From Bacteroidota bacterium (lineage in GTDB: Bacteria; Bacteroidota; Bacteroidia; CAILMK01), in contig JABDBQ010000032.1 in the NCBI GenBank assembly GCA_013288555.1, positions 1-33,633 of the forward strand: a DNA stretch of 33,633 nucleotides, in the 5' to 3' direction. Position numbers and translations under genes: made by a program. Below the pieces are notes generated by a model. It did not search any database. It saw only the letters and a list, made by a program, of their open reading frames with translations, and was not told the origin of the DNA. This document shows, piece after piece, positions 7,961 through 15,351 of this stretch (positions within the stretch are counted from its first letter, which is position 1; each line of letters opens with the position of its first letter).

Positions 7961-8275
7961 ATGAGCGATACACATGACCTTAACGCTGCCGAATTCGGCA
8001 AAGCCCTGAGAGCAAACCATGATGCCATTTTATTGGATGTAAGAACCCCTGAAGAGTTTGAACAAGGGCATCTGCCGGGCGCATTGAATATTGATATCAG
8101 GGGATATGATTTCCACGAACAGATCGAAGGCCTTGACAATTCCAAAGCCTATTTTGTATATTGCCGCAGTGGCGCACGCAGCGCAGCAGCCTGTAAGTTC
8201 ATGACCAGCAAAGGTTTTCCCGAAGTGCATAACCTCATAGGTGGGATTATGGCATGGGAAGGGGATGTGGAGTAA
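7961..8275 (+). CDS. Single-domain rhodanese-like sulfurtransferase
   Basis: A 104-aa protein made of one rhodanese domain. LLDVRTPEEFEQGHLPGALNIDI is the typical entry motif. The active-site loop is CRSGAR with the persulfide-forming Cys68, followed by SAAACKFMTSKGF and NLIGGIMAWEGD. There is no signal peptide, so it should act in the cytoplasm, moving sulfane sulfur between thiols. It lies downstream of the ArsR-type regulator and is probably under its control. The ATG at 7961 is the natural start. Confidence 0.9.
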   Translation: MSDTHDLNAAEFGKALRANHDAILLDVRTPEEFEQGHLPGALNIDIRGYDFHEQIEGLDNSKAYFVYCRSGARSAAACKFMTSKGFPEVHNLIGGIMAWEGDVE

Positions 8276-8322
8276 TTCTTAATTAGGCGTAAGGGGTAAG
8301 TGGTAAGGCGTAAGTAGCAGGA

Positions 8323-8514
8323 TACACACCCCTGCCTCCCGAAGAAGTCGGGACAGGCTCTCTTTTTAGAGGGGAGCCGGACTCAGAGTGATTGATACTG
8401 CGAGTTTAAGCACTCATATTCTACGGATTATCATTGTTATATAGTCATAAGAGAACTATCGGAATAAAAGTCATACCTGGATATTCCCCTATAAAGAGGG
8501 GTTAGGGGTGTGTA
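8323..8514. repeat. 192-bp inverted-repeat (MITE-like) element C
   Basis: The ends are complementary: TACACACCCCT at 8323-8333 and AGGGGTGTGTA at 8504-8514. Inside lie a left hairpin (CTCTCTTTTTAGAGGGGAG) and its right counterpart (CCCCTATAAAGAGGGG). Only the left arm carries an extra TCCCGA-AGAAG-TCGGGA palindrome (8337-8353). There is no coding content. It makes up part of the gene-poor 8276-8890 stretch, which starts with a GTAAGTGGTAAG simple repeat. Confidence 0.55.
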
Positions 8515-8567
8515 GATTGTTAATTGCGATAATCCGGAAAAGAATGAAAGGTGGTACTTACAACTCT

Positions 8568-8684
8568 CTATGGCAGATAGTCCTTATAAATATCTTCCTT
8601 TTCATCATTCCAGAATTCAAGGCCTTCGGTTTGGGAGGTGAAATCCCTGAGTTCGCTGTCTTCGTTTATGTCTTCCACTAACAT
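8568..8684 (-). CDS. Small ORF resembling the C-terminal part of an antitoxin
   Basis: A 38-codon reading frame from ATG 8684 to TAG 8568. The acidic product ends LEFWNDEKEDIYKDYLP, a tail pattern I associate with small Bacteroidota antitoxin-like proteins (DNA-binding N-terminus, acidic C-terminus). There is no N-terminal DNA-binding part and no toxin gene follows, so it may be a remnant. No promoter box or ribosome binding site is evident. The assignment rests on sequence pattern alone. Confidence 0.35.
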   Translation of the reverse strand: MLVEDINEDSELRDFTSQTEGLEFWNDEKEDIYKDYLP

Positions 8685-8749
8685 CCTAATAGTTTTGCAT
8701 TTCAAAGATAAGATATATCGAAAGAAAATGGTTCCTTATCCGGTTTCTG

Positions 8750-8782
8750 AGATATTCCACTTTTTCAAAAAGTGGAATATCT
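8750..8782. repeat. Perfect 33-bp palindrome
   Basis: AGATATTCCACTTTTT and its exact reverse complement flank a single C at 8766. It lies between the immunity-like gene (ending 8891) and the 38-codon ORF (starting 8684), both on the minus strand. It could be a terminator without a U-tract, an operator, or a cruciform-forming repeat. A weaker inverted repeat (AAGTCATCTGGGTGACTT) follows near 8837-8854. Confidence 0.8.
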
Positions 8783-8890
8783 AAATCTGGCTCTGTGAGA
8801 TAGTAGACAGATTATAAATCCCCGTCCGACAAAGTCATCTGGGTGACTTATACTCAAAATGGCCAGATTGTAAATCAGGCAATCGTATTG

Positions 8891-9217
8891 TTATTTCATT
8901 TGATAAACATCCATTATCTTACAATCTCTTTTTCTAATCTCTGCATATGGTACAAAATCAAAATTTAAATGAAGAATGCTATCCCCGTCTTTATTTATTT
9001 CAACGTATGATTTCGGGCGTTGGCCACTAACAATCCACATTGTATCTCCCTGTAAATTGGCAGTAAATGGGGTGTCATTATAAATTACTTTGCCGTATTT
9101 TTTTAACCATACAGTCTCTGCCATATTAATAACTGTATTTTTGTCCTTAGCACAATCGCCGCCTTCAAATTGTCCAGGAATTATCAGTAAAATAATATAT
9201 AGGGCAAATACTTTCAT
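8891..9217 (-). CDS. NTF2-fold immunity-like protein (YbbC/YhhH type), orphan
   Basis: A 108-aa protein with an N-terminal hydrophobic segment (MKVFALYIILLIIPGQF), probably a signal peptide; Cys22 (GGDCAKD) is not in a convincing lipobox. The rest (MAETVWLKKYGKVIYNDTPF, then DTMWIVSGQRPKSYVEINKDGDSI) follows the pattern of NTF2-fold immunity proteins: A-x2-W-x3-YG, P-F, W-x-V-x-G, then a Lys-Asp-Gly turn. Such proteins neutralise polymorphic toxins. No toxin gene is adjacent, so here it is an orphan or has another job. The family call is from pattern only. Confidence 0.6.
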   Translation of the reverse strand: MKVFALYIILLIIPGQFEGGDCAKDKNTVINMAETVWLKKYGKVIYNDTPFTANLQGDTMWIVSGQRPKSYVEINKDGDSILHLNFDFVPYAEIRKRDCKIMDVYQMK

Positions 9218-9305
9218 TTATTTGACTATGCTTTATACATACAATTGTGTATTAAATAACTGATTCATATATTGTCTGCCCTCTTTTTCCTTCCCTTTCT
9301 CTCTC

Positions 9306-10112
9306 TCACTCCACCTCAAAATACATCCGATACAATTTCTTATCTAACTCTTCTTCTTTTGAAAGGTCTTCAGATATCCGACCTTTGGAAGCTACGGTGA
9401 TATGTCCGGTTTCTTCGGATACGACTATCGCCATGGCATCGGTTTGTTCGGCAACACCGAGTGCGGCCCGGTGACGGAGTCCGAACTCCATAGCCAGGTT
9501 TGATATTTCTGATACAGGCAGAATGCAGGATGCCGCTTTGATCCTGTTTTTGATAATGATCACGGCTCCATCATGCAACGGGTTCTTTTTGAAGAAGATG
9601 GATTCCAAAAGTTTGGATGTCATTTCGCCATCTATCATCACCCCGGTAGAAGTAAAAAACCGAAGCTCAGATGAGCGTCCCAAAACGATGATCGAACCTG
9701 TGTGTGTCTTTGAGAAATATTTGCAGGCTACCGCCAGTTCTTCAAAATTGATTTCAGAAGTATAAGCAGTACGCCAGTTCCAGGGCAATAAAGCCCGCAA
9801 GGGTCTTTTGTTCCCAGGTCCGCGGCTTTTCCCTATGAGCAACAATGCCCTGCGTATTTCCTGTTGAAAAACAATGAGCAATGCAATAGCGCCCACCCCT
9901 ATAAACTGGTACAAAATGGTGGTAAGCAGCTTCATACTCAGCGCCCGCACAATGAACCAGATGATATAAATACTCATGAAACCGATGAATATATTGAATG
10001 CAATGCTGCCTTTCACAATCCGGTACAGGCCATAGATCATGATTGCAACCAGCAGGATATCAATAAAATCCAGCAGCCTGAATGACAGAAATCCTATTTC
10101 AAATAGTTTCAC
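9306..10112 (-). CDS. cdaA: Diadenylate cyclase CdaA (DacA)
   Basis: A 268-aa membrane-bound enzyme that joins two ATP into c-di-AMP, a messenger controlling potassium, osmotic and envelope balance. Three N-terminal membrane helices (about 13-30, 36-58, 62-82) precede the DAC domain (about 100-250). The catalytic motifs DGA (181-183, in NPLHDGAVII) and RHR (213-215, in GLRHRAALG) are intact. The start overlaps the end of folP by 14 bp, so the two form one operon, a common arrangement in Bacteroidota. No YbbR/CdaR gene follows. Confidence 0.95.
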   Translation of the reverse strand: MKLFEIGFLSFRLLDFIDILLVAIMIYGLYRIVKGSIAFNIFIGFMSIYIIWFIVRALSMKLLTTILYQFIGVGAIALLIVFQQEIRRALLLIGKSRGPGNKRPLRALLPWNWRTAYTSEINFEELAVACKYFSKTHTGSIIVLGRSSELRFFTSTGVMIDGEMTSKLLESIFFKKNPLHDGAVIIIKNRIKAASCILPVSEISNLAMEFGLRHRAALGVAEQTDAMAIVVSEETGHITVASKGRISEDLSKEEELDKKLYRMYFEVE

Positions 10113-10965
10113 GGTAGAAATTTATGACTTTTAAAGTTTCCACGGCTTCTTTTACATCATGCACCCTCAAAATAGATGCCCCTCCCTGCAATGCAAGTGT
10201 GTTCGTGACGATCGTTCCTGTGAGGGCATTTTCCGGCTTTGTTTTCAATAGTTTATTGATCATGGATTTCCGGGATATCCCTGCTAAAATGGGTTTCCCT
10301 AAAATTCGCAAAAGGTTCAGGTGCTTGAGCAACTGGAAATTATGTTCCAGCGTTTTCCCAAACCCAAAACCGGGATCAACAATAATATCTTGAATACCCA
10401 GTTCGGTAAGTTTTTCAATTTTAAAGCTCAAATATTGAATTACCTCTTTCACAACATCTTCATATTGAGGCTCAACCTGCATGTCTTTGAAAGTCCCCTG
10501 TTTGTGCATGATAATATAAGGAACCTGGAGTTTCGCCACCATTTCAAACATGAGTTCGTCACCTTCCCCGGCTGTGACGTCATTAATGATGGCAGCACCG
10601 GATTTGATGGCCTCTTCTGCAACCCTTGCTCTGAAAGTATCAATGGAAATAATGGCATCAGGGAATTGTTTCGCTATTTTTTCAATAACCGGGATCACCC
10701 GATTCAACTCGTCTTCTTCATGGATAGTATCTGCACCCGGGCGGGTAGAATAGCCTCCGACATCAATAAAATCAGCGCCATCGTTTAGCATTTTTTCAAC
10801 CTGCGCCAGCTGGGCATCAAGCAAACTATATTTCCCGCCGTCAAAAAACGAATCAGGAGTAACATTCAGGATGCCCATAATGCGTCCCATACTCAGGTCT
10901 ATTAATCTCCCCTTGCAATTAATTGTTTTTTTCACCGGAAGGAGGTTTAAACGGTCGGTCATCAT
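10099..10965 (-). CDS. folP: Dihydropteroate synthase
   Basis: A 288-aa TIM-barrel enzyme condensing p-aminobenzoate with the pterin pyrophosphate in folate synthesis; it is the sulfonamide target. GILNVTPDSFFDGGKY (from about 31) is the first signature. DGADFIDVGGYSTRPGAD is the second, with DPGFGFGKT (pterin pocket) and GISRKSMI further on. Length is normal. Two adjacent ATGs (10965, 10962) could serve as start. It leads the folP-cdaA operon. Confidence 0.96.
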   Translation of the reverse strand: MMTDRLNLLPVKKTINCKGRLIDLSMGRIMGILNVTPDSFFDGGKYSLLDAQLAQVEKMLNDGADFIDVGGYSTRPGADTIHEEDELNRVIPVIEKIAKQFPDAIISIDTFRARVAEEAIKSGAAIINDVTAGEGDELMFEMVAKLQVPYIIMHKQGTFKDMQVEPQYEDVVKEVIQYLSFKIEKLTELGIQDIIVDPGFGFGKTLEHNFQLLKHLNLLRILGKPILAGISRKSMINKLLKTKPENALTGTIVTNTLALQGGASILRVHDVKEAVETLKVINFYRETI

Positions 10966-10992
10966 TATATTTGCTTGCTGAAATAGAAGTTG

Positions 10993-11000
10993 TAAAATTA
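10993..11000 (-). promoter_or_regulatory. -7 promoter box of folP-cdaA
   Basis: TAATTTTA on the minus strand differs from TAnnTTTG at one position and lies 27 nt before the folP ATG. A clear -33 box is not visible; the tandem palindromic array begins just beyond. Confidence 0.35.
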
Positions 11001-11065
11001 AAGCTATTTAAAACATTACCGCGAAGGTTAAGGCAAAACAAACCTTCAGAGGTCAGGACAAAGCA

Positions 11066-11502
11066 AACCGCAGAGCACACAAAGGCTTCGCAGAGGGCAC
11101 AGAGGTTTTCTTCGCGATCTTTGCGCTGCCTCAGCGTCCTTTGCGGTTAAATGATCTGATTAGTTCAGGATATCGAAAAAATGAAAACAAAACAAACCGC
11201 AGAGATCACAAAGGCTTCGCAGAGAACACAAAGTTTTTCTTCGCGGACTTTGCGCTACCTTAGCGTTCTTTGCGGTTAATAGATTTTCTAAACAGTGAAA
11301 ATAAAACAAACCGCAGCGTTCACAAAGGTTTCGCAAAGAACACAAAGCTTTCTTTGCGAACTTTGCGCTGCCTTAGCGTTCTTTGCGGTTAATAGATTCT
11401 AAGCAGTGAAAATAAAACAAACCGCAGCGTTCACAAAGGCTTCGCAGAGAACACAAAGTTTTTCTTCGCGAATTTTGCGCTACCTTAGCTTACTTTGCGG
11501 TT
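11066..11502. repeat. Tandem array of four 82-83 bp imperfect palindromes
   Basis: Copies lie at 11066-11148, 11195-11277, 11309-11390 and 11420-11502, each starting AACCGCAG and ending CTTTGCGGTT. Arms made of CGCAGAG and CACAAAG words pair with CTTTGCGC and TTCTTTGCGG words across a centre of T-runs. Linkers 2-3 and 3-4 are nearly the same (AATAGATT, then CAGTGAAAATAAAAC), so repeat plus linker was copied as a unit of about 111 bp. A decayed partial copy is seen near 11017-11064. This fills the 566-bp gap between folP and the DUF1599 gene. Apparent short reading frames here, rich in Leu, Cys and Arg, are repeat artefacts. Confidence 0.9.
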
Positions 11503-11531
11503 AAAAATTCTCATTCAAAAAATTAACAGAA

Positions 11532-12077
11532 TTGCTTCAAAATACAATTGAGGAATACAAAAGCCAGATCGTGCAATGCCGCGAGATCTTTATCAAGAAG
11601 AACCAGGACTACGGCCCCTCGTGGCGCATATTAAGAATTCCATCCCTTATCGACCAGATATTCATCAAAGCCCAGCGCATCAGGAGTATCGAAGAAAAAA
11701 AGCTTCAGAAAATCGGCGACAGCATAGAAGGGGAGTTTCGGGGGATCATCAATTATTGCATCATCACCATCATACAGTTGCAGCTTGGTGAAACCTTTGA
11801 ATTTGAGGATAATGATGGCCAGCTTTTGAAACTTTATGACCTTAAGGCATCAGAAGCCGAGCAACTTATGATAGCCAAAAATCATGATTACGGTGAAGCC
11901 TGGCGCCAGATGTATACAAGCTCTTTTACGGATCTGATCTTGTCAAAAATTTTACGGATTAAGCAGATTTTGCAGAATGACGGCATGACTGTTGCCTCTG
12001 AAGGCATTGACGCCAATCTTTTTGATATGATCAATTATGCTGTTTTTGCTTTAATAAGGATTTCTGAAGCTTCTTAG
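11532..12077 (+). CDS. DUF1599 protein with two internal repeats
   Basis: A 181-aa cytoplasmic protein. The same module occurs twice: KNQDYGPSW with a following helix and GIINYCIITIIQL (about 23-83), and KNHDYGEAW with MINYAVFALIRI (about 116-177). This is the DUF1599 family, linked in the literature to nucleotide-modification gene neighbourhoods; its activity is not established here. The start is TTG at 11532, with no ATG before the first module. It heads a co-directional set (BT_3928-type protein, permease, aroK, pyrE), but a 180-bp inverted-repeat element and a promoter separate it from the next gene. Confidence 0.85.
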   Translation: MLQNTIEEYKSQIVQCREIFIKKNQDYGPSWRILRIPSLIDQIFIKAQRIRSIEEKKLQKIGDSIEGEFRGIINYCIITIIQLQLGETFEFEDNDGQLLKLYDLKASEAEQLMIAKNHDYGEAWRQMYTSSFTDLILSKILRIKQILQNDGMTVASEGIDANLFDMINYAVFALIRISEAS

Positions 12078-12082
12078 AAGTT

Positions 12083-12262
12083 CCACCCCCTACCCCCGTC
12101 CCGAGCGTTCGGGAGGGACAGCCTTGATCATTTTTTTAGAAATTTTGAACATTGTTGCTCTATCAATCCGAAAATGTCATAAAAAATTACAATGCCAGTT
12201 TTACCAAAAAAGCGAGTTAATAGTTGTCCCTCCCGAACGCTCGGGACGGGGGTAGGGGGTGG
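12083..12262. repeat. 180-bp inverted-repeat (MITE-like) element A
   Basis: Perfect 38-bp terminal inverted repeats (12083-12120 and 12225-12262) begin CCACCCCCTACCCCCG. Each contains TCCCGA-N4-TCGGGA (12099-12114 and 12231-12246). The 104-bp AT-rich interior has no coding sequence. Element B at 14607-14785 has almost the same ends. No clear target-site duplication was seen. It accounts for most of the 306-bp gap at 12078-12383. Confidence 0.85.
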
Positions 12263-12325
12263 TGTTCAGTTACAATTGATATGTAGCCAAATTTTTATTG
12301 AACCCTGCCAAAAAGATATAACGCC

Positions 12326-12358
12326 TTGTTCGATTATTATTCCAGTTGCTTATTTTTG
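12326..12358 (+). promoter_or_regulatory. Promoter of the BT_3928-type gene
   Basis: TTG at 12326-12328, 22 nt, then TATTTTTG at 12351-12358, which matches TAnnTTTG. The ATG at 12384 lies 25 nt downstream. It lies outside element A and gives the membrane-protein/permease pair its own promoter. Confidence 0.5.
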
Positions 12359-12383
12359 AAATCAATTAGCCAAAAATAAAAAA

Positions 12384-13544
12384 ATGAACATAAAAAAAAT
12401 CATTCTTACCGTCTGCCGGATTCTTGTCGGCGTTTTGTTTATTTTTTCAGGCTTTGTGAAGGCCGACGATCCGCTGGGATTTTCTTACAAACTGGGTGAA
12501 TATTTTGATGTTTTTGGGATTGACAAGTTTTTCCCGGAACCTTCTACGGTTTATATATCCATGATCATCTGCATTTTTGAAATGTTTGTGGGGGTTTGCC
12601 TGCTTATAGGCGTATTCCGCAAATTCACCGCCTGGATGTTGATGCTTATGATCGTTTTCTTTGGATTTCTTACATTCTATACGGCGCATTATAATAAAGT
12701 TACCGAATGTGGATGCTTTGGAGATGCCATTCCTTTTACCGCCTGGCAATCATTCGCTAAAAATGTGATCCTGTTCATTCTCATTCTGCCCATATTTTTC
12801 AGTCCAAAAGATATCAATCCCATATTTTCGCTGCGCCTCGCACGTACGGTAGCCATCTCACTGCTATTGGCGTCTATGTTATTTACAATGTATGCATATT
12901 ATTACCTGCCTCCAATTGATTTCAGGCCATATAAACCGGGAAACGACATTAAAAAACTAATGGAAACTCCCCCAAATGCCCCGAAAGACAGTGTGGTGAT
13001 GACATTTATTTATACGAATAAAAAAACCGGTAAGGATATGGAAATCACCATGGATGCTTTGTCTAAAATGGATTCCATCGGCCGGCAGAAACTGGAGGAT
13101 AATTATACTTTTAAAGACCGGAGAGATAAAGTAATAAAGGAAGGATACAAACCGCCAATACACGATTTTTCCATTCAGAGCCAGGACAGCGATGTGACCA
13201 AATCATTCCTGTCAGAAAAAGGATACAGGTTGATGATCGTGCAGTATGATATTGAAAAATCACAATCGCGTTTTCAACCGGAGCTCAACCAGCTGGTCCG
13301 CGAACTTATGAAAGGCGGCAAAGTAAAAATATGGCCTGTTTCGGGCTCATCTGTAACACTTAACGAAAAATACCGCAAAGATTTCGGCGTACCCTATAGT
13401 TTTTATTCGGCTGATGTAACGGTTTTGAAAACCATCATCAGGTCGAATCCGGGATTGGTTTTGTTCCATGATAATGTGGTAGTTCATGACTGGCCTGCAA
13501 CAGCATTGCCATCGGTGAGTACCGTATATTCATATATGAAATGA
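12384..13544 (+). CDS. BT_3928-type membrane protein with N-terminal DoxX/MauE-like domain
   Basis: A 386-aa inner-membrane protein. Membrane helices lie at about 9-25, 55-77, 82-100, 121-140 and 152-172. The TECGCFGDAIP motif (Cys109, Cys111) resembles the MauE branch of DoxX-like proteins, which take part in disulfide or redox chemistry. After residue 175 comes a hydrophilic domain, probably periplasmic, without recognised motifs (IHDFSIQSQDSDVTKSFLSE; SAVT-like strands). Family function is unknown. The stop overlaps the permease ATG by 4 nt (ATGA), implying coupled translation. Confidence 0.85.
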   Translation: MNIKKIILTVCRILVGVLFIFSGFVKADDPLGFSYKLGEYFDVFGIDKFFPEPSTVYISMIICIFEMFVGVCLLIGVFRKFTAWMLMLMIVFFGFLTFYTAHYNKVTECGCFGDAIPFTAWQSFAKNVILFILILPIFFSPKDINPIFSLRLARTVAISLLLASMLFTMYAYYYLPPIDFRPYKPGNDIKKLMETPPNAPKDSVVMTFIYTNKKTGKDMEITMDALSKMDSIGRQKLEDNYTFKDRRDKVIKEGYKPPIHDFSIQSQDSDVTKSFLSEKGYRLMIVQYDIEKSQSRFQPELNQLVRELMKGGKVKIWPVSGSSVTLNEKYRKDFGVPYSFYSADVTVLKTIIRSNPGLVLFHDNVVVHDWPATALPSVSTVYSYMK

Positions 13545-14599
13545 GCTCATTCATTATCAGGAGGTTGATTTCCGGTTTCCTGGTGATCATTGGAATCGTC
13601 CTGGTGGTATTTTTCCTGTTTATGGTTTTGCCAGGTGATCCTGCGCGGCTTACATTGGGTCAGCGCTCGGATATTTCCACCCTGCAGGCAGTAAATAAAG
13701 AATTCGGACTCGACAAGCCCAAAGGCATCCAGCTTCTTGATTATCTGAATGATCTGTCGCCCATCTCTTACAACGAAATCAATAAAGATGAACAGGCTAA
13801 ATACCATTATGCGGTTTTGTTTAATATCCATGCTTCCAAGGGTTTGGTACTGAAATGGCCTTACCTGAGAAGCTCTTATCAGACCCGGCAAAAAGTATCT
13901 GATATTCTGTTGGATGCCTTGCCTAATACCATTGTGCTTGCCCTTTCAGCTTTTGTTATTGCCTCGGTTTTCGGAATTCTTTTTGGTTTGCTGGCAGCAA
14001 TATATAGAGGAACTGTATTTGAAAATATCATCATGGTGGTTGCAAATATCGGCATCTCGGTTCCATCTTTTTTTGCAGCGATTATCATCGCCTGGATTTT
14101 TGGATTCGTGCTGAGCAAATACACCGGGTTGAATATGTTTGGTTCTCTTTATGATATTGATCCTTTCAAAGGCAAATACCTGAAATCAGAAAACCTGATA
14201 TTGCCCGCTGTTGCACTGGGCATCAGACCTCTTGCCATCATTGCACAGCTGACACGTTCTTCAATGCTTGACGTATTAACGAACGACTACATGCGCACTG
14301 CAAAAGCCAAAGGACTCAGTAAGGCAACCATCGTTTTCAGGCATGGACTCAGGAATGCGTTGAACCCTGTCCTGACAGCAGTATCCGGTTGGCTGGCCTC
14401 GTTGATGGCGGGGGCTTTCTTTATTGAGTATATCTTCGGATGGCGTGGACTGGGAAAAATTACGGTTGATGCACTTTTAACATCAGATCTTCCGGTGGTT
14501 ATGGGGTCAGTATTGTTTATAGGTCTTATTTTTGTGGTAGTAAATATTCTGGTAGATGTACTTTATGGGGTATTGGACCCAAGAGTGCGGGTGGGATGA
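13541..14599 (+). CDS. DppB/OppB family peptide ABC transporter permease
   Basis: A 352-aa permease. The N-terminal helix (MSSFIIRRLISGFLVIIGIVLVVFF...) and the VLPGDPARL block are typical of DppB. An extra loop of about 60 residues follows (PISYNEINKDEQAKYH...), as often in Bacteroidota members. The EAA-like loop (YMRTAKAKGLSKATIVFRHGLRNALNP) and the C-terminal signature EYIFGWRGLGKITVDALLTSDLP are complete. The DppC partner and substrate-binding protein are not in the window. The matching ATPases could be the fused protein at 29079-30827. Substrate is unknown, presumably oligopeptides. Confidence 0.9.
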   Translation: MSSFIIRRLISGFLVIIGIVLVVFFLFMVLPGDPARLTLGQRSDISTLQAVNKEFGLDKPKGIQLLDYLNDLSPISYNEINKDEQAKYHYAVLFNIHASKGLVLKWPYLRSSYQTRQKVSDILLDALPNTIVLALSAFVIASVFGILFGLLAAIYRGTVFENIIMVVANIGISVPSFFAAIIIAWIFGFVLSKYTGLNMFGSLYDIDPFKGKYLKSENLILPAVALGIRPLAIIAQLTRSSMLDVLTNDYMRTAKAKGLSKATIVFRHGLRNALNPVLTAVSGWLASLMAGAFFIEYIFGWRGLGKITVDALLTSDLPVVMGSVLFIGLIFVVVNILVDVLYGVLDPRVRVG

Positions 14600-14606
14600 C
14601 GGAATA

Positions 14607-14785
14607 CCACCCCTACCCCCGTCCCGAGCGTTCGGGAGGGATAGCATTTATCATTATTTCGCAATATTTGAAAAGAGGTTCTTTTTCAATCAACTCGTTC
14701 GAAAAAGAAAACTAAACGATGTTTTTAGCTTTAAGGAAGTTAGAAGCTGTCCCTCCCGAACGCTCGGGACGGGGGTAGGGGGTGG
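14607..14785. repeat. 179-bp inverted-repeat (MITE-like) element B
   Basis: The ends (from 14607 and up to 14785) match those of element A except for one C in the C-run and a change after the palindrome. Each arm contains TCCCGA-N4-TCGGGA (14622-14637, 14754-14769). The interior is AT-rich and only weakly similar to that of A. It lies between the permease stop and aroK. Confidence 0.85.
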
Positions 14786-14807
14786 AAGTTTAAGAAGAAT
14801 ATAAATT

Positions 14808-15320
14808 ATGAAAATATACATCATCGGATTTATGGGCAGCGGCAAAAGTACTTATGGTAAAGAACTTGCCGAAGCGCTGGGCTATGCATTTACAGATCTG
14901 GATACAGACATAGAAAAAAAGGCCGGTGCAACCATCCCTGTTATTTTCAAAGACAAGGGAGAAGATGCATTTAGGCTGATGGAACAAAACGCATTACTGG
15001 AAACCAAAATCCTGGAGGATACCGTAATTGCTACCGGAGGGGGTGCCCCCTGCTTTTTTGAAAATATGGAATGGATGAATGAAAACGGACTGACCATATA
15101 CCTGAAACTCTTTGAAAACGAATTGAAAGCGCGAATAGAACCCGTAATGGCAGAACGTCCGATGCTTAATGGTATTGATGAAGATGGACTGGAAGATTTC
15201 ATCCATAAAACGCTTCGTAAAAGGGCATTTTATTATCACCAGGCAAAAATCGTTATCGATCCGAATCTGATGAATGCGAAGGCTTTATCAGATGTTTTGA
15301 AGGAAGGGACTTTTGCATAA
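14808..15320 (+). CDS. aroK: Shikimate kinase
   Basis: A 170-aa cytoplasmic kinase for the fifth step of chorismate synthesis (shikimate plus ATP to shikimate 3-phosphate). The Walker A loop is GFMGSGKST (7-15). Shikimate-binding Asp is in DLDTDIE (30-36), Arg56 is in AFRLME, and the Walker-B-like GGG at 77-79 is in ATGGGAPC. The lid region carries RPML. The full length matches the family. It follows element B by 22 nt, so transcription either passes through that hairpin or starts within it. pyrE follows 31 nt later. Confidence 0.95.
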   Translation: MKIYIIGFMGSGKSTYGKELAEALGYAFTDLDTDIEKKAGATIPVIFKDKGEDAFRLMEQNALLETKILEDTVIATGGGAPCFFENMEWMNENGLTIYLKLFENELKARIEPVMAERPMLNGIDEDGLEDFIHKTLRKRAFYYHQAKIVIDPNLMNAKALSDVLKEGTFA

Positions 15321-15351
15321 ATATAAATCTTAAAAAAACAATCCAATACTA

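Noticed and set aside
10321..10788. A 155-codon open frame on the plus strand opposite folP
   Set aside because: folP on the minus strand is fully supported by motifs; the antisense frame has no recognisable domain.
11160..11345. A 61-aa reading frame (Leu, Cys and Arg-rich) and similar frames nearby
   Set aside because: They lie entirely within the tandem palindromes and reflect repeat composition, not a gene.
11066..11502. CRISPR-like regular repeats
   Set aside because: The repeats are 82-83 bp long palindromes and the 29-46 bp linkers are similar to each other. CRISPR arrays have short repeats and different spacers, and no cas gene is near.
12083..12262. Element A as a plain transcription terminator
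   Set aside because: The arms are 38 bp and 104 bp apart, and element B with the same ends lies between other genes. This fits a mobile inverted-repeat element better, though transcript arrest at it cannot be excluded.
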